64,000 nt of DNA, taken from assembly GCF_910592395.1 (NCBI RefSeq), contig NC_088316.1, positions 9,984,001 through 10,048,000 of the forward strand, written 5' to 3'. The position numbers and the translations under genes were made by a program. This document shows, piece by piece, positions 1-9,866 of the stretch; within the stretch, counting starts at the first letter, position 1; each line of letters opens with the position of its first letter. A model generated the notes under the pieces. That model had not been told where the DNA came from. It searched no databases and was given only the letters and a program-made list of their open reading frames with translations. The stretch comes from Lineus longissimus. Lineage: Eukaryota; Nemertea; Pilidiophora; Heteronemertea; Lineidae.

Positions 1-971
1 ATTATGAAATTTGGCTTGAAAGCATAAAGGATGTCGAATTCAGTCATGAAGGGATGTAATTGCAAACATCACATTAGAACTGTCACAGGAAGACAACTCA
101 AACAATCGACAATACTTTATATTTGCTACATAAGTGCATACGGACCATAAGTTGTCAAATAAACTTTGATTACTTAGATTCACTCGGTTAGCGGAAACAT
201 TGATTGGAATTTTGTGCATAAATCTTCATGTGGAGAACAACTCGAAATATGAAGTAGTACATATAGTTTCGATCCGTATCTATGTCAGTCTTGCCGTTTG
301 TCATGTTTCTCTTGTGCAGTTTGTCTGCTGGCAAAAATACTCCTTCAATTTTTCTGTTAATGGGAAATGAGAAGAGGATCTGGATGTCTCCCCATCCTTC
401 GTTTTATCAGAGTTTATTTGAAAGACTCTGGTTTTATCTTCTGCTTACAACAGAATCAGCAATCTAATTTATTTTTTGCCCACACGTGCATTGACCTCAA
501 GATTTTTTTTCTCCCAATTGCTTTGTACTGCATTGCATGTTGTCATTCAATTCTATGTTGCCAGAAAGTTGCCAGTATTCATTCAAATAAATTGGCTGGA
601 ATATCGCCTTGTGAATTCCATGAATAACATCGTGCAAGCCGACGAAATCTTTGGGGAATGGAATTGGTTTTAACCCATAGAATTCAGTGTACATGTATTT
701 ACATCAATCTACATTTCGGCAATGATCAATAGTGATAGGGGTGTCAATGTCCCAAGTCGTATACTACTCCAAGGCAAAATATATTATATATTTGTTACTG
801 TATGATTGTTATCTACAGACTTTATCCCTCTAGTGGTTACCTATAGAAATAACATAACAATATGGCAATCTGAACTTCCAGAGGTGTTTGCTTTATTTTG
901 TATCCTCCCTAATACATGCGTTGTGTGACATTGAAGCAATATCAAAGCCATTTGGGTCAAGATTCAATAGA
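1..971. other. no gene recognised
   Basis: AT-rich unique-looking DNA. Small frames on both strands between 282 and 694 overlap each other and have no recognisable domain or convincing splice context, so I treat them as chance. The stretch ends where the 3' tail of the minus-strand LINE begins. Confidence 0.5.
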
Positions 972-1010
972 CATAATATAATATAATATAATATAATTTT
1001 ATTTTATTTC

Positions 1011-1195
1011 ATGGACGCTGATAAGAAAGATACATACAATTGTAATAAAGTATAATTGAACAAATTAAATAACAAATTAAAAACAAGCCTAAAAACCAGT
1101 GCCCATGCGGCACTACCCAAAGGTCAGAGACCTGCTTGCGGGTGTCCGCTAAAATTAAATTACAATACCAACATTTTAAAACAAAAAAGAGAGTA
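1011..1195 (-). other. LINE 3' untranslated region, distal part
   Basis: This lies between the foldback insertion and the (ATATT)n tail. Read on the minus strand it has no open frame and leads into the AATAAA-containing tail. It is assigned to the LINE because it has the expected order and strand and because the 8-bp target duplication shows it was once contiguous with 2301. Confidence 0.6.
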
Positions 1196-1211
1196 TTTTA
1201 ACCGGTATCCA

Positions 1212-1380
1212 GTAAAATAGGTACAGATAAAATAGGTACGGGTAAAATAGGTACGGTAAAATAGCTACAGGTAAAATAGGTACGGGTAAATTAGGTACGG
1301 GTAAAATAGGTACTAGGTAAAATAGGTACGGGTAAAATAGGTACACAAAAAAGAGAAACTAGGTAAAATAGGTACAATCA
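1212..1380 (+). repeat. 15-bp minisatellite, left arm
   Basis: About ten imperfect copies of GGTAAAATAGGTACG with single-base variants such as GGTAAATTAGGTACG and a CTAGGTAAAATAGG junction form. It forms the outer domain of the left arm of the foldback element. Confidence 0.9.
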
Positions 1381-2136
1381 CAAAATTTTATCTGAGTTTC
1401 CTGATTTTTTAAATTTTTCACTTCTTCAATGCTAATTGAGCTTATTGAAAGGGTTCACTTTATGATAATTTTGTTTTAATCAATTACTTGGAGTGCTAAT
1501 TAATGCTTGTTATTGAAATAATTATCTAGTGATTGTTGTTTTTTTCTGGTGGTGATATCACTACCAACTAATACTAATTATGATTAACTGTTGCTAAGTA
1601 ACTATGATTGATTGTTGTTAGAAAAATAGATTTGTCTGGTACAACAGCAAGAGTGCACCTGCTTTTTTCTGCTTTTGTATGGTTTCCAACATCTTGGTAT
1701 GGCCTCAATGTTTTCTATGTCTCATCAAAAATAACAGAGGGGAAAAGTTCTTCTTTAATGATCGTATGGCTTCTTAGGTTTCAAGTCTGGGGTTGGGTTC
1801 CTGGGTTTTTTTATATGTTGAATTGAGAGTTTTTTGGTGACAACGACAAGTGGTAAAAACGAAGGCAAAATACAGTTTAATGAAACTGCATGTATTTATT
1901 TTTACACAAATGACGACCTCTGAGTTACAGCACAAACTTGGCACAGTTAAATGAAAATGCATTAATCTATCGAACTTACTTAAACTTATCTAAAGTGCAT
2001 GATTTTTTCCCATAAAAAGTAAAAAGTTATCATAAAGAGAACTCTTTCAATAAGCATTGATAAAATCAGAAATAAAAGAATCATGATAAAAATATATGAT
2101 CATACCTTTATATTACCTAGTTTCTCTTTTTTGTGT

Positions 2137-2287
2137 ACCTATTTTACCTAGCACCTATTTTACCCATACCTAATTTACCCATACCTAATTTACCTGTACC
2201 TACTTTACCTGTACCTATTTTACCTCGTACCTATTTTACCGTACCTGTTTTACCCGTACCTAATTTACCTGTACCTATTTTACCTAC
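2137..2287 (-). repeat. 15-bp minisatellite, right arm
   Basis: Reverse-complement array of the same 15-bp unit (CGTACCTATTTTACC on the plus strand), about ten copies with their own variants. The order of variants is not a perfect mirror of the left arm, which implies independent turnover of the two arrays. Confidence 0.9.
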
Positions 2288-2306
2288 ATTCTTTTTAACC
2301 ATATGT

Positions 2307-4364
2307 TTATAGACGACAGGTTGGGCACCTGCAGCGGCTAACACACGCGCACGCGTCCTCCGGGTCAAATATCTGTTGTCCATATTCAGCCCTTAGCTCC
2401 TTTTTGAACCTCTGAATATTCACCGGACGACGCGTGCCAACGGGCAGCTCATTCCAGATGCCCCTAATACGATTGAAATACGACCGACAAAAAGTCTATG
2501 TGCGCATCAGATGAACATTCATGAAAAATGGGTCACCTCTTCTCTCTCTAAATGATACGAAACGATTGACATCCAAGTCCAGGTTACCTTGGAGACAGTT
2601 TTGCAAGAAACACAAATCTAGAATTTCCCTACGGTAGGACAAAGGCACCATGTCTAAAACTTCTAGCCTATCCTTGTAATTCATATCTGGGTTTCCAACC
2701 ATATGTCTAGTTGCTCTCCTCTGTACTTTCTCCAACTTAATCAGATTTTCCTTAGTTAAGGGATCCCACGCCACAGAGTTGTACTCCAGTTTGGATCTCA
2801 CTAATGCATTGAACAATGTACGCATCATAGTGGGGTGCCTAGTCCGGTCGAATAATCTCCTTATCATTGCCCATCTCTGATTGGCTTTACCTACAATGCA
2901 GTTGATATGTTTATTAAAAGTTAGGTCCTTACTGACTATGATGCCCAGATCCCTTATTTCGTCAACTCTAATCCAGACTTTACCCTGAATGTTATAATAA
3001 AAGTTTACAGGATTAAGTTTTCTTGTAATACACCTGAACTGGCATTTGATGGGATTTAAGCTCATACCACATTTGACACACCATCTATCTATCTCCTCAA
3101 GATCTGCTTGTAACATCAGACTATCCTGAACCGTGTTTATCACTCTTGAAATTTTAGAGTCGTCAGCAAATAACGACATAAGGGTATCTATGTCGACAAC
3201 GTTGGGCAGGTCATTTACATACATTAAGAACAAGAGGGGGCCTAGTATTGACCCCTGGGGCACGCCGGAAGTCACATCCCGAGCTTGTGAGCTGACACCA
3301 TTCATGACAACCTTTTGCTGACGATTTGTAAGATAACACTCAAACCACTTCAACAGTCTACCACTAATGCCAAAACTTTGTAGTTTGTGGACTAAAGGTC
3401 TATGTGGAACAACATCAAAAGCACGACTGAAATCCAGATAAATTACATCCACTTGCTTACCCTTATCTAGAGCTTCTCCCCACTGATGGAGAACATCAAC
3501 CATTTGTGTACCCGTGGAGCGTTTTGCTCGAAACCCGTGATGTGCATCATTCAAATGATGTAGGATAGCAGGATAAACTTTATTATGAATTAATCTCTCT
3601 AGGACCTTTGAAACAACAGGTAAAAGTGACACAGGTCTGTAATTATTTACCTTGCCCTTATCCTCCTTTTTATGTACTGGAGTTACATTAGCCAGCTTCC
3701 ATGATGAAGGCATGCTTCCTGACGACATGCTCATATTAAACATAAATGTACATGAGTCAGTTAGGTCAAATGCAAAAGACTTAAAAAAATTTGGAGATAT
3801 ATTGTCAGGACCACTGGCCTTGTTTACATCTAAGGCACTCAAGCACTTATAGACCTCATCGAATTTGAATGCTATTAGCTCAAGAGATGGATCATTGACA
3901 ATAGGTACATCAGGTAACTCGTAATCAGCAGTCGAAAAAATGGAATGGAAGTAATCATTGAACACGTTAGCCTTGTCAGTGTCGGCTATAATAGCAGTCA
4001 CTCCATTGGAGCTTATTCTCCTTGGGATCCTATCAGCTTTGACCTTAGACTGGTAAAACGACCAAAAACGCTTTGGATTTTTTTTAACATCCCGACCTAA
4101 AGAGCCAATGTACTGCCTATAACTCGCTCTCGTTTTATCCCTCAGCCGATTACGTATCACCTTGTATCTATTCCAAGAGCCCTGCCTACCATCCCGTTTC
4201 GCTCTTCTGTAAGCTGAATTGACTTTGTTTGACAAATGCCGGACCTCGCCGTTCAACCACCGTGCACGGCTAGATATTTTAATCACTCGTTGTGGGACGT
4301 TGTGGGACATGATAGAGTGGGGGAAAAAAAATTTACCGGAATGAATAAATTTGCCACCCAACAC
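2307..4364 (-). pseudogene. LINE reverse transcriptase, one in-frame stop
   Basis: The frame reads from 4364 to a TAG at 2496-2498, then stays in frame for about 63 more codons to TAA at 2307-2309. The continuation has LINE C-terminal character (RGIWNELPVG), so the TAG is probably a single-base nonsense mutation. Order of motifs: a basic linker (ARWLNGEVRHLSNKVN, residues about 35-50); RT motifs including NYRPVSLLPVVSKVLERLI; HHGFRAKRSTGTQ; VIYLDFSRAFDVV; SGVPQGSILGPLLF near residue 366; and the catalytic FADD at residues 399-402 (3159-3170). The catalytic aspartates are intact. The first methionine at 4364 is probably outside the element; element-like sequence starts near residue 20. RT would copy the element RNA at a nicked target, but this copy lacks an endonuclease and cannot act alone. 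Confidence 0.9.
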
Positions 4365-5452
4365 CGGTGAGAAAGGTTTGCCCCTCCATCTTTGAAAACA
4401 TCACTTCTCTGAGATTTGATGACGAATAAGAGATTGTGTGGAAAACATATTGTAAATTTTCAGTGATAACAAATACTACAATGTATGAATGAAATTACAT
4501 GTAGTACAGAAAAATCAAGTTGCCCTGAGATGGATTTGATCTTTGTCACTGCGACCTGCAACGAAGCCATTATAACACTACGATTTTCACCACATCTACG
4601 TCGAATTGACATGTATCCCAAGATATTTCCAATTTTTTCAACGAAAATCATGACGCTAACTCGCTGATATCGTTGATTTATCGACATTATAAGGCCGTCG
4701 ATTTTTCTGTTGACGGTATTTGCAAAATGTAACATTTCTGGCAAACACGTCAGAGGGCATGCTACGACGAAAACCGCTTATCACGTTTAAAACAAATCTT
4801 ACCCCTTCTGGGCGGAAATTTAGGAAACCTTTTTTCCAAAAAAAAAACAATGCATTGTTTCGAAAAAGCAGACAGTTAAGAAGAAATGCTATTCGCCACC
4901 TGATACAACAATTTTAGATAAATGCATGTATATTATTCTCTTTTAACATAAAAAGACGTATTTTCATATTCAAGTCTAATATATACATGTATAAACAGTA
5001 TGATTATGTTGCTCTGGCATAAGTACAGTAAGTGGGGTAACCTAATATATATTTGCATATAATTATATACTATGCAGTCATTACAAACGTTACCAGTTCT
5101 TACTCAACAGTCATGTTAGTAACCCATACTCACCCGAGTTTTTCGGGAAATTCCAGTTTTGCTACACGAATTGATCACAGCTTTTTTATGAGAGCTAGAT
5201 CCCTTGAACATCGATTGCATCTGGCAGAAATGCATGCACGGAAAAGGAACTTTACTCGAGAAAATGCTGTGCTTCAGCTCGGCATGTATGGTTGGTTAGG
5301 AGTGTATCGAATATTGAATTCATTTTGGAACAATAAAGGCACTGTCCGTTCACGGCCTTACGTGAACACCAACAACTTGTACTCAATCCATTTTCAGTGT
5401 GGTGTAGGTACATCAGGATTGCATGGCTCCCACGGCGGCTTGGTTTTCGTCC
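4311..5452. other. no gene recognised
   Basis: Unique-looking AT-rich DNA. Overlapping small frames occur on both strands at 4460-4920, none with a recognisable domain. ACATGTATAA-type words are frequent around 4980-5000. Confidence 0.45.
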
Positions 5453-5610
5453 TCATACGCGCTCTAAGTCAGCTGCTTTTTCATGATATATCTGTAGCAG
5501 GACAGGACATATCTGAACCTTCTGGATGTGATCGAGAGCCTGTAAGAAAAATGTTCACGTTTGACTCAGTCAACTTCGTCATGGTTATTATTTTACGCTT
5601 CGATAATTGA
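5053..5610 (+). CDS. 185-codon open frame, probably not a gene
   Basis: This is one of the longer open frames outside transposons, from ATG 5053 to a stop ending at 5610. The predicted product has no domain I recognise, no clear signal peptide and no repeated structure. Only the opening residues are hydrophobic. It overlaps a candidate minus-strand exon at 5459-5539 that looks more convincing. I list it because of its length and cannot assign a role; chance is the likeliest explanation. Confidence 0.12.
   Translation: MHIIIYYAVITNVTSSYSTVMLVTHTHPSFSGNSSFATRIDHSFFMRARSLEHRLHLAEMHARKRNFTRENAVLQLGMYGWLGVYRILNSFWNNKGTVRSRPYVNTNNLYSIHFQCGVGTSGLHGSHGGLVFVLIRALSQLLFHDISVAGQDISEPSGCDREPVRKMFTFDSVNFVMVIILRFDN
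5459..5539 (-). CDS. candidate internal exon of an unidentified host gene
   Basis: On the minus strand a pyrimidine-containing acceptor (TTTTTCTTACAG) is followed by an 81-nt open segment and a donor (CGC, then GTATGAGG). The exon is exactly 27 codons, phase 0 at both ends if read from its first base, and would encode ALDHIQKVQICPVLLQIYHE followed by seven more residues, an amphipathic helical-looking peptide. I do not recognise the family. No flanking exon was found with confidence. A chance match to splice signals is quite possible. Confidence 0.25.
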
Positions 5611-6284
5611 ACTAATGAAATGCGTCAAATTCGTCAAAATTTCGGAGAAAAAACACTTGTATGATAAATTGATACGCCTTGTATCTGAACACTTGGGAAA
5701 TATTTTTGCATTGTAATCATCAAGCAGTATCGACTTTATGCGTTCTGAACTACCATCCCGTTGATGTAAAGATGTTTAGGTGAAGATCGAGGTTTGCAAT
5801 AAGATATCATCAATACAAAATGTGTGTCTGTTAAACTCTGGAAGAATTCATCATCTGTGACTGATCGAAAGATTCCATTCAGTTTTTATACTAAACATGC
5901 TAAATGGAAGTGCAGTATGACCAACCAATCAACAATCAGCTGGAACCAGACATTGGGCATGCGTTCTTGCAATCCGCCATTTATCAGGTTGATTGAAACT
6001 TCTCAGGTCAAAAAACGATCCTTAGCAGACTATTTTGATTGACGCCTGCATTTGTCGAAGAACATGTAGTCTCTGTGCTGATTCAATTTTTACGATTAAG
6101 ATTATATCTCTGGCACGGGGCCTGTGATTGGTTGATTAAGTTTACATTCTAATTTAATGGGTCTTGATTTTGATGATCATATCATAGACATTATCAAAAA
6201 CAGATTAGTCCAAAAAAACCTCCAATTTAAAAAACAGAAATATTATAGCCGTTCTTTCGGCAGCTGTAGATCAGGGTTCAGACC
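5611..6284. other. no gene recognised
   Basis: AT-rich DNA with one small plus-strand frame (5824-6042) lacking any domain. Nothing else is seen before the foldback element that starts at 6285. Confidence 0.45.
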
Positions 6285-6786
6285 TACGGTGGCTGGAAAA
6301 GAACATACGCGAAAGAAATTTTAAAAAAATTCCGGCATTTTTTATTCTACTTACGCAAAATTAGATTTTTCAAATCCGTATTCCTGACATTTTTTTTCGT
6401 TTTCCTGACTTTTCACTTCCGTTTTTCGGACTTTTTATTTCCCGTTTTCCTGACTTTTTACTTCCGTGTTCTCGACTTTTACATCCGTACTTTCGACTTT
6501 TTACTTCCGTTTTCCCGACATTTTACCCACAGCCGGCTTATGTCACGATGTAGGCTACTATATAGTCCATCTATTGTATAAAAATAAAGTACTTCGTTGG
6601 GGACTTACCAATAGCTTATTGACCTAAAACACGGCACCGCCATGCAACATGTGTCAAATAGTCGGGAAAACGGATATAAGAAGTCAGGAAAACGGATTTG
6701 AAAAATTTTATTTTGCGCAAGTAGTATAAAAAAGTCGGGAAAACGAGATTTATTTTCTTTGCATATGTCCCTTCCCAGCCACCGTA
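6285..6786. mobile_element. inverted-repeat MITE/foldback element, TACGGTGGCTGG ends
   Basis: The left end TACGGTGGCTGGAAAAGAAC and the right end (reverse complement TACGGTGGCTGGGAAGGGAC) are inverted. Similarity runs inward about 110 bp through a CGCAAAATTAGATTTTTCAA-like segment. Between them lies a minisatellite of about 20 bp, many copies on the left and a few on the right in inverted order. No transposase frame is present, so it is non-autonomous. I could not find a clean target duplication. The same ends occur at 61534-62593. Confidence 0.75.
6390..6525. repeat. ~20-bp minisatellite inside the foldback element
   Basis: About six imperfect units of the form GACTTTTTACTTCCGTTTTCC, with substitutions at several positions. 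Inverted units (GTCGGGAAAACGG) are at 6660-6760 in the other arm. Confidence 0.75.
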
Positions 6787-7347
6787 GGGACCCGTCTACC
6801 GATTCCGACGATTCTTGTACCACTGAGCTGCATTTGCTTTTACTACCCTATGTCATTTACGTCTTAATCTTTCAGTTAAGCAATTCGTCACCATGTTTCA
6901 TTGTATGTACAGCTGTTTTTTTACAACTGAGCCCAATTTTGAGGCAATGGTCCTGCTAAGTTATTTTATCCCCCTATGTGCCGCTAGTGTACACACACAT
7001 GAATAAGTAATGAGTGTTGCCATGGTAGAGCTTAGGCCAATCCAGTATGGAAGTTAGCAATAATAGCTCACTGTGTTTAAAAATAGAATCTACTTTGATT
7101 AGTTCAACAACAAGGTTACAAGTAAAATGTGAAAACTTTGTAGGGTGTGCATGTAGTATTCAGTGGATAATACCCCTTTGATGCAGGTTTGACAGTTTAT
7201 AATTGATCATGACCTTGATCTATCTGTCATCCCGTAATCAATTTAGGCCAGGTTACCATTGAAGAAATGTGATGTTGGTTGGAACAGTGACAGAACATTC
7301 CCTTCTATTGTATTGTTGAAAATGTCCCAAGTATATCGTCACCGTTC

Positions 7348-7365
7348 AACAGTTCTAGAACTGTT
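7348..7365. other. 18-bp perfect palindrome AACAGTTCTAGAACTGTT
   Basis: Perfect dyad, conserved exactly at 27396-27413 in copy B although the neighbouring DNA has diverged. The core TTCTAGAA resembles a heat-shock-element dyad, but nothing nearby supports a regulatory role. It lies just before the point where copies A and B diverge. Confidence 0.5.
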
Positions 7366-7621
7366 CCATACCACAATCACTACTATAATGGACGTAGAGC
7401 TGAAATAGTTTGTCACACATCTCCTCCGTCAGTTCAGATCGGATGACCTCGAAACTTTTCCTGAAAGTCGTGGTTGATATGGAGATGGTCCTCGCCGGGT
7501 TAAATGGGTAAACTTTGCAGGGATCTCGAAGAAATAGCTTTTTTTTGTTCTTTCTATATATGGGCATACTCTTTAATATAAGGGGGCATTTCAGCAGGTC
7601 TGAATTTGCATATTGGGTCAT
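7355..7621 (-). CDS. 88-codon open frame, unidentified
   Basis: This minus-strand frame lies mostly in the segment specific to copy A (7377-8540) and ends in the shared flank. The peptide is charged (for example SELTEEMCDKLFQLYVHY) and looks less random than most small frames here, but I recognise no family. The stop lies just across the insertion boundary, so the true 3' part, if any, may be missing. It could be a remnant of a gene or retrotransposon carried in the insertion. Confidence 0.2.
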   Translation of the reverse strand: MTQYANSDLLKCPLILKSMPIYRKNKKKLFLRDPCKVYPFNPARTISISTTTFRKSFEVIRSELTEEMCDKLFQLYVHYSSDCGMEQF

Positions 7622-8540
7622 CTCTTAACTCAAAAGTGTGGGATTATACGAAAATAAGCCGGGAAAGTATTGGGGCCACTATGTTTAAAACATTCATCCA
7701 TCTCCGCAATTTTCCCCCTTTATTTTGGTCGTACTCTTTCACCTTACGTTGTTAATTGCTCTTAATTTTTCGAAGTACCGTGTGGGAATTCATCACGTGA
7801 TACATGTCACATAATGACAAAACCGCCTCACCCGACCCAAGCACTGGGCGCAAAGTAGCGCACAGCTCCCTATATGATTACCCGGGGCAAATATAAAATA
7901 CAATGTATAATATAAAATCCAGATTAACATTTCTTTACTGCAATGAAAACAGGCTAACCACTGCAGATTAACATGTAAGTGAGTGTTCCGGAACGAGTGG
8001 AGTCCGTGCGGAGGGTGTCGAAAAAACCCTAGCCGAACTACTTCCTCCGTCTGGTGCTGCCACCCACTATGCTCGCGGCATTTGTTGTACTAAGTTCGTA
8101 ACTTCACGCCATTGCCTCTTCACCATTCGCGAAATAGTTCGTCAAAATAACTCGAGACCACTTTGAAGAGTGGTGGAGTTTGATTTTTCCGGTCGTTTTG
8201 GCCAAAAACGCGTATAGTGTAAGTAATTTGGAGGAAAATCATCCCCCGAAATCATCATGTTTGATTTGTAAACACTTGGGTCGGCGCGGAGTGCTCCACA
8301 TCACACATCGACCTATTTTACGCAATGAAGACAAATCCCCCCACCTATCAATACATATACCGTGATTGCCTCAATCACCAAAAGAAGACAAAGTCAAAAC
8401 CCCTTAGACCAATCAACTCATATCACCCAGATTGTCGCAATCATCAAAATCAAGACAACATCACAGACATATCATTTCATTTCACCCAAATTGCCCCAAC
8501 CCCACAGTAAGCCAAGCCACGGGTATTATGCTAGTAAACC
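7377..8540. other. copy A-specific insertion, unidentified
   Basis: Defined by comparison with copy B, which runs directly from CCATACCACAA to CAATGGCTGGG. The 1.16 kb segment has no obvious terminal repeats. It contains the small minus-strand frame described above and a GC-richer patch around 7975-8170. Other small frames at 8180-8560 overlap in three frames and are not credible. Confidence 0.55.
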
Positions 8541-8652
8541 CAATGGCTGGGAGGGATGATAGAATGACTTTCGAAGGGATATGGGGTTATTCCTTGCGAA
8601 ATTGCTGCCCTTATCCCGCACGCATGGCGGATTTACGCGGGGGAATACACAC

Positions 8653-9098
8653 TAAAGCCCGCAGCACACTAGCCGCCAACTTCGGCGTTCACTGGCGTTT
8701 TTTGCCGCAAGAGTCCTGAAGCCTGAAAAATCCCTAGTCTGCTACGAACGGCGTCGGCGAACGCGACTTGCCGCCACTTACCGCAACTTAACGCCAAATA
8801 TCTAACATGTTTGATTTTTGACGCGTGTCGCCGCGTTTGAACGCAAGAAAAAGCCAGGGGTGCTACGGATGGCCGCCTGAATTGGCGTCGGCGGCAAGGC
8901 TATGGCCAATCAGCTTGCGTCTTGATGTCACATGATTTCAAAATGGCAGCCTAAAGTGGCGGAAAAGACGCTACTGGACGCCGATTCTGGGAAGGTGTGC
9001 TCTGACCGAGATCCACTGGCCGCCAACTTTGGCGTCGAGAGGCGTCAGCTGAACGCTTCTTGTCGCCAAAGTTGGCGGCTAGTGTGCTGCGGGCTTTA
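8653..9098. mobile_element. MITE with GC-rich inverted ends
   Basis: The ends are TAAAGCCCGCAGCACACTAG and its inverse, with inverted similarity continuing through AGCCGCCAACTTNGGCG (about 35 bp). The interior is rich in GCCGCC/GGCG words and has no transposase. Copy B of the surrounding duplication has an uninterrupted site near 27535-27550 (ACACCAAATAATACCCGGC), which fixes this as an insertion. TAA/TTA at the two edges would suit a PIF/Harbinger-type 3-bp duplication, but the edge bases are ambiguous. Confidence 0.8.
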
Positions 9099-9162
9099 AT
9101 AACACCCGGCTGAAAGGCGTCTGACGTCATATTGCCTTGGTGGGGATATGATAGAAGGGCAG

Positions 9163-9866
9163 ATGATTCGATCCACTCTAAATGTCCCAAACTGAATGTC
9201 CCCAACAACAAGAGCAGCAGTTAGAATTATCATGTCGGATTACTGCGCAGCCCGCGGCCAACAAACTGGGGATATTCATTTTGCCAAACTACAGACAAAC
9301 TCGGCCAAAATGTGTATTTGTGACTCGCTCTACCAAAACTAGGCGCTTGTCGCATCTGAACTTGACAGGTTGATACGGACTTGTTGTTCATTTCCCTATT
9401 GTAGAACTTTTGTTGAATGTGACACAAAGTTCTACAATAGGGAAATGAACAACAAGTCCGTATCAACCTGTCAAGTTCAGATGCGACAAGCGCCTAGTTT
9501 TGGTAGAGCGGGTCACATTTTTCCTTCAAGATTTAATTATTTTCCTCTGTAATGTGGATAACTTTGATTTTGTATGCCTGCATCTCTGGTAAAATCTTAA
9601 ACAGCACTGAAAATGACATCTGCCAATTTCTACCGGAGTGACATGATCAAACATTGTGTCTGCGTCCTGTTGACAAGACCTGGTACAAAACTTTCTTTAT
9701 TATTATGAATGTACTCTGACCTGGGATTTTAAAATCTTCAGAGGATAACTCTACTATGGATAATTGAACCAACAAAGAAATTTTCGATATTTGATGATAA
9801 AATCCGCCTATTTACTCTGTGCCCTTTTGTAAAGAGCATGTGACTATGTTTCATCATCAATTTCAG
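9163..9866. other. copy A-specific insertion carrying a long hairpin
   Basis: Copy B joins GAAGGGCAG directly to CAACAAGCACC; copy A has about 700 bp between them. Its only marked structure is the 92-bp-arm inverted repeat at 9319-9517. The remainder (9520-9866) has no gene that I recognise. Confidence 0.6.
9319..9517. repeat. near-perfect 92-bp inverted repeat with 15-nt loop
   Basis: Left arm 9319-9410, right arm 9426-9517, loop 9411-9425. I see one mismatch across the arms. Transcripts from either strand would fold into a long hairpin. A diverged single arm occurs at 49979-50045, so the arm belongs to a dispersed repeat family and the hairpin is a head-to-head dimer. Because the arms are nearly identical, the dimer is recent or kept identical by conversion. 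Confidence 0.9.

Larger units (their letters stand above)
1204..2292. mobile_element. foldback (TU-like) element with 15-bp tandem repeats in its inverted arms
   Basis: The element is bounded by an exact 8-bp direct repeat, TTTTAACC, at 1196-1203 and 2293-2300, which I read as the target-site duplication. Each terminal arm holds about ten copies of a 15-bp unit close to GGTAAAATAGGTACG (left, plus orientation; right, inverted). Inside the arrays the arms continue as unique inverted sequence: CACAAAAAAGAGAAACTAGG at 1344-1363 is matched exactly in reverse complement at 2116-2135. Weaker mirror similarity runs to about 1480 and 1995. The middle (1500-1990) has only small frames and no recognisable transposase, so the copy is non-autonomous. 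Tandem-repeat outer domain, unique inner domain and 8-bp duplication match what I recall of sea-urchin TU elements. Confidence 0.85.
972..4310 (-). mobile_element. 5'-truncated non-LTR retrotransposon (CR1/Jockey-like LINE), interrupted
   Basis: Read on the minus strand this is a LINE copy: part of the linker before the RT domain, the RT domain, a C-terminal region, a 3' untranslated region and a 3' tail. The tail (972-1010) is AATAAAATAAAATTATATTA followed by further ATATT units, typical of CR1-type elements whose RNA ends in short tandem repeats. The endonuclease domain expected upstream is missing, so the copy is 5'-truncated near 4300, the usual product of incomplete target-primed reverse transcription. 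The 3' part is split by the foldback element at 1204-2292; DNA at 1011-1195 and from 2300 upward is continuous LINE sequence on either side. The exact 5' junction is uncertain. Confidence 0.85.

Noticed and set aside
1212-1380. Regular short repeats resembling a CRISPR array
   Set aside because: There are no unique spacers; units abut directly, the array is mirrored at 2137-2287, and the context is animal DNA.
3133-3852. Plus-strand frames opposite the LINE RT
   Set aside because: Shadows of the minus-strand RT frame.
8180-8719. Four overlapping plus-strand frames
   Set aside because: Overlapping frames of similar length with no domain; part of the sequence is the MITE arm and duplicated non-coding DNA.
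9230-9552. Two frames on opposite strands with identical peptide starts
   Set aside because: The same peptide appears because the hairpin at 9319-9517 is an inverted repeat; it is not evidence of coding.
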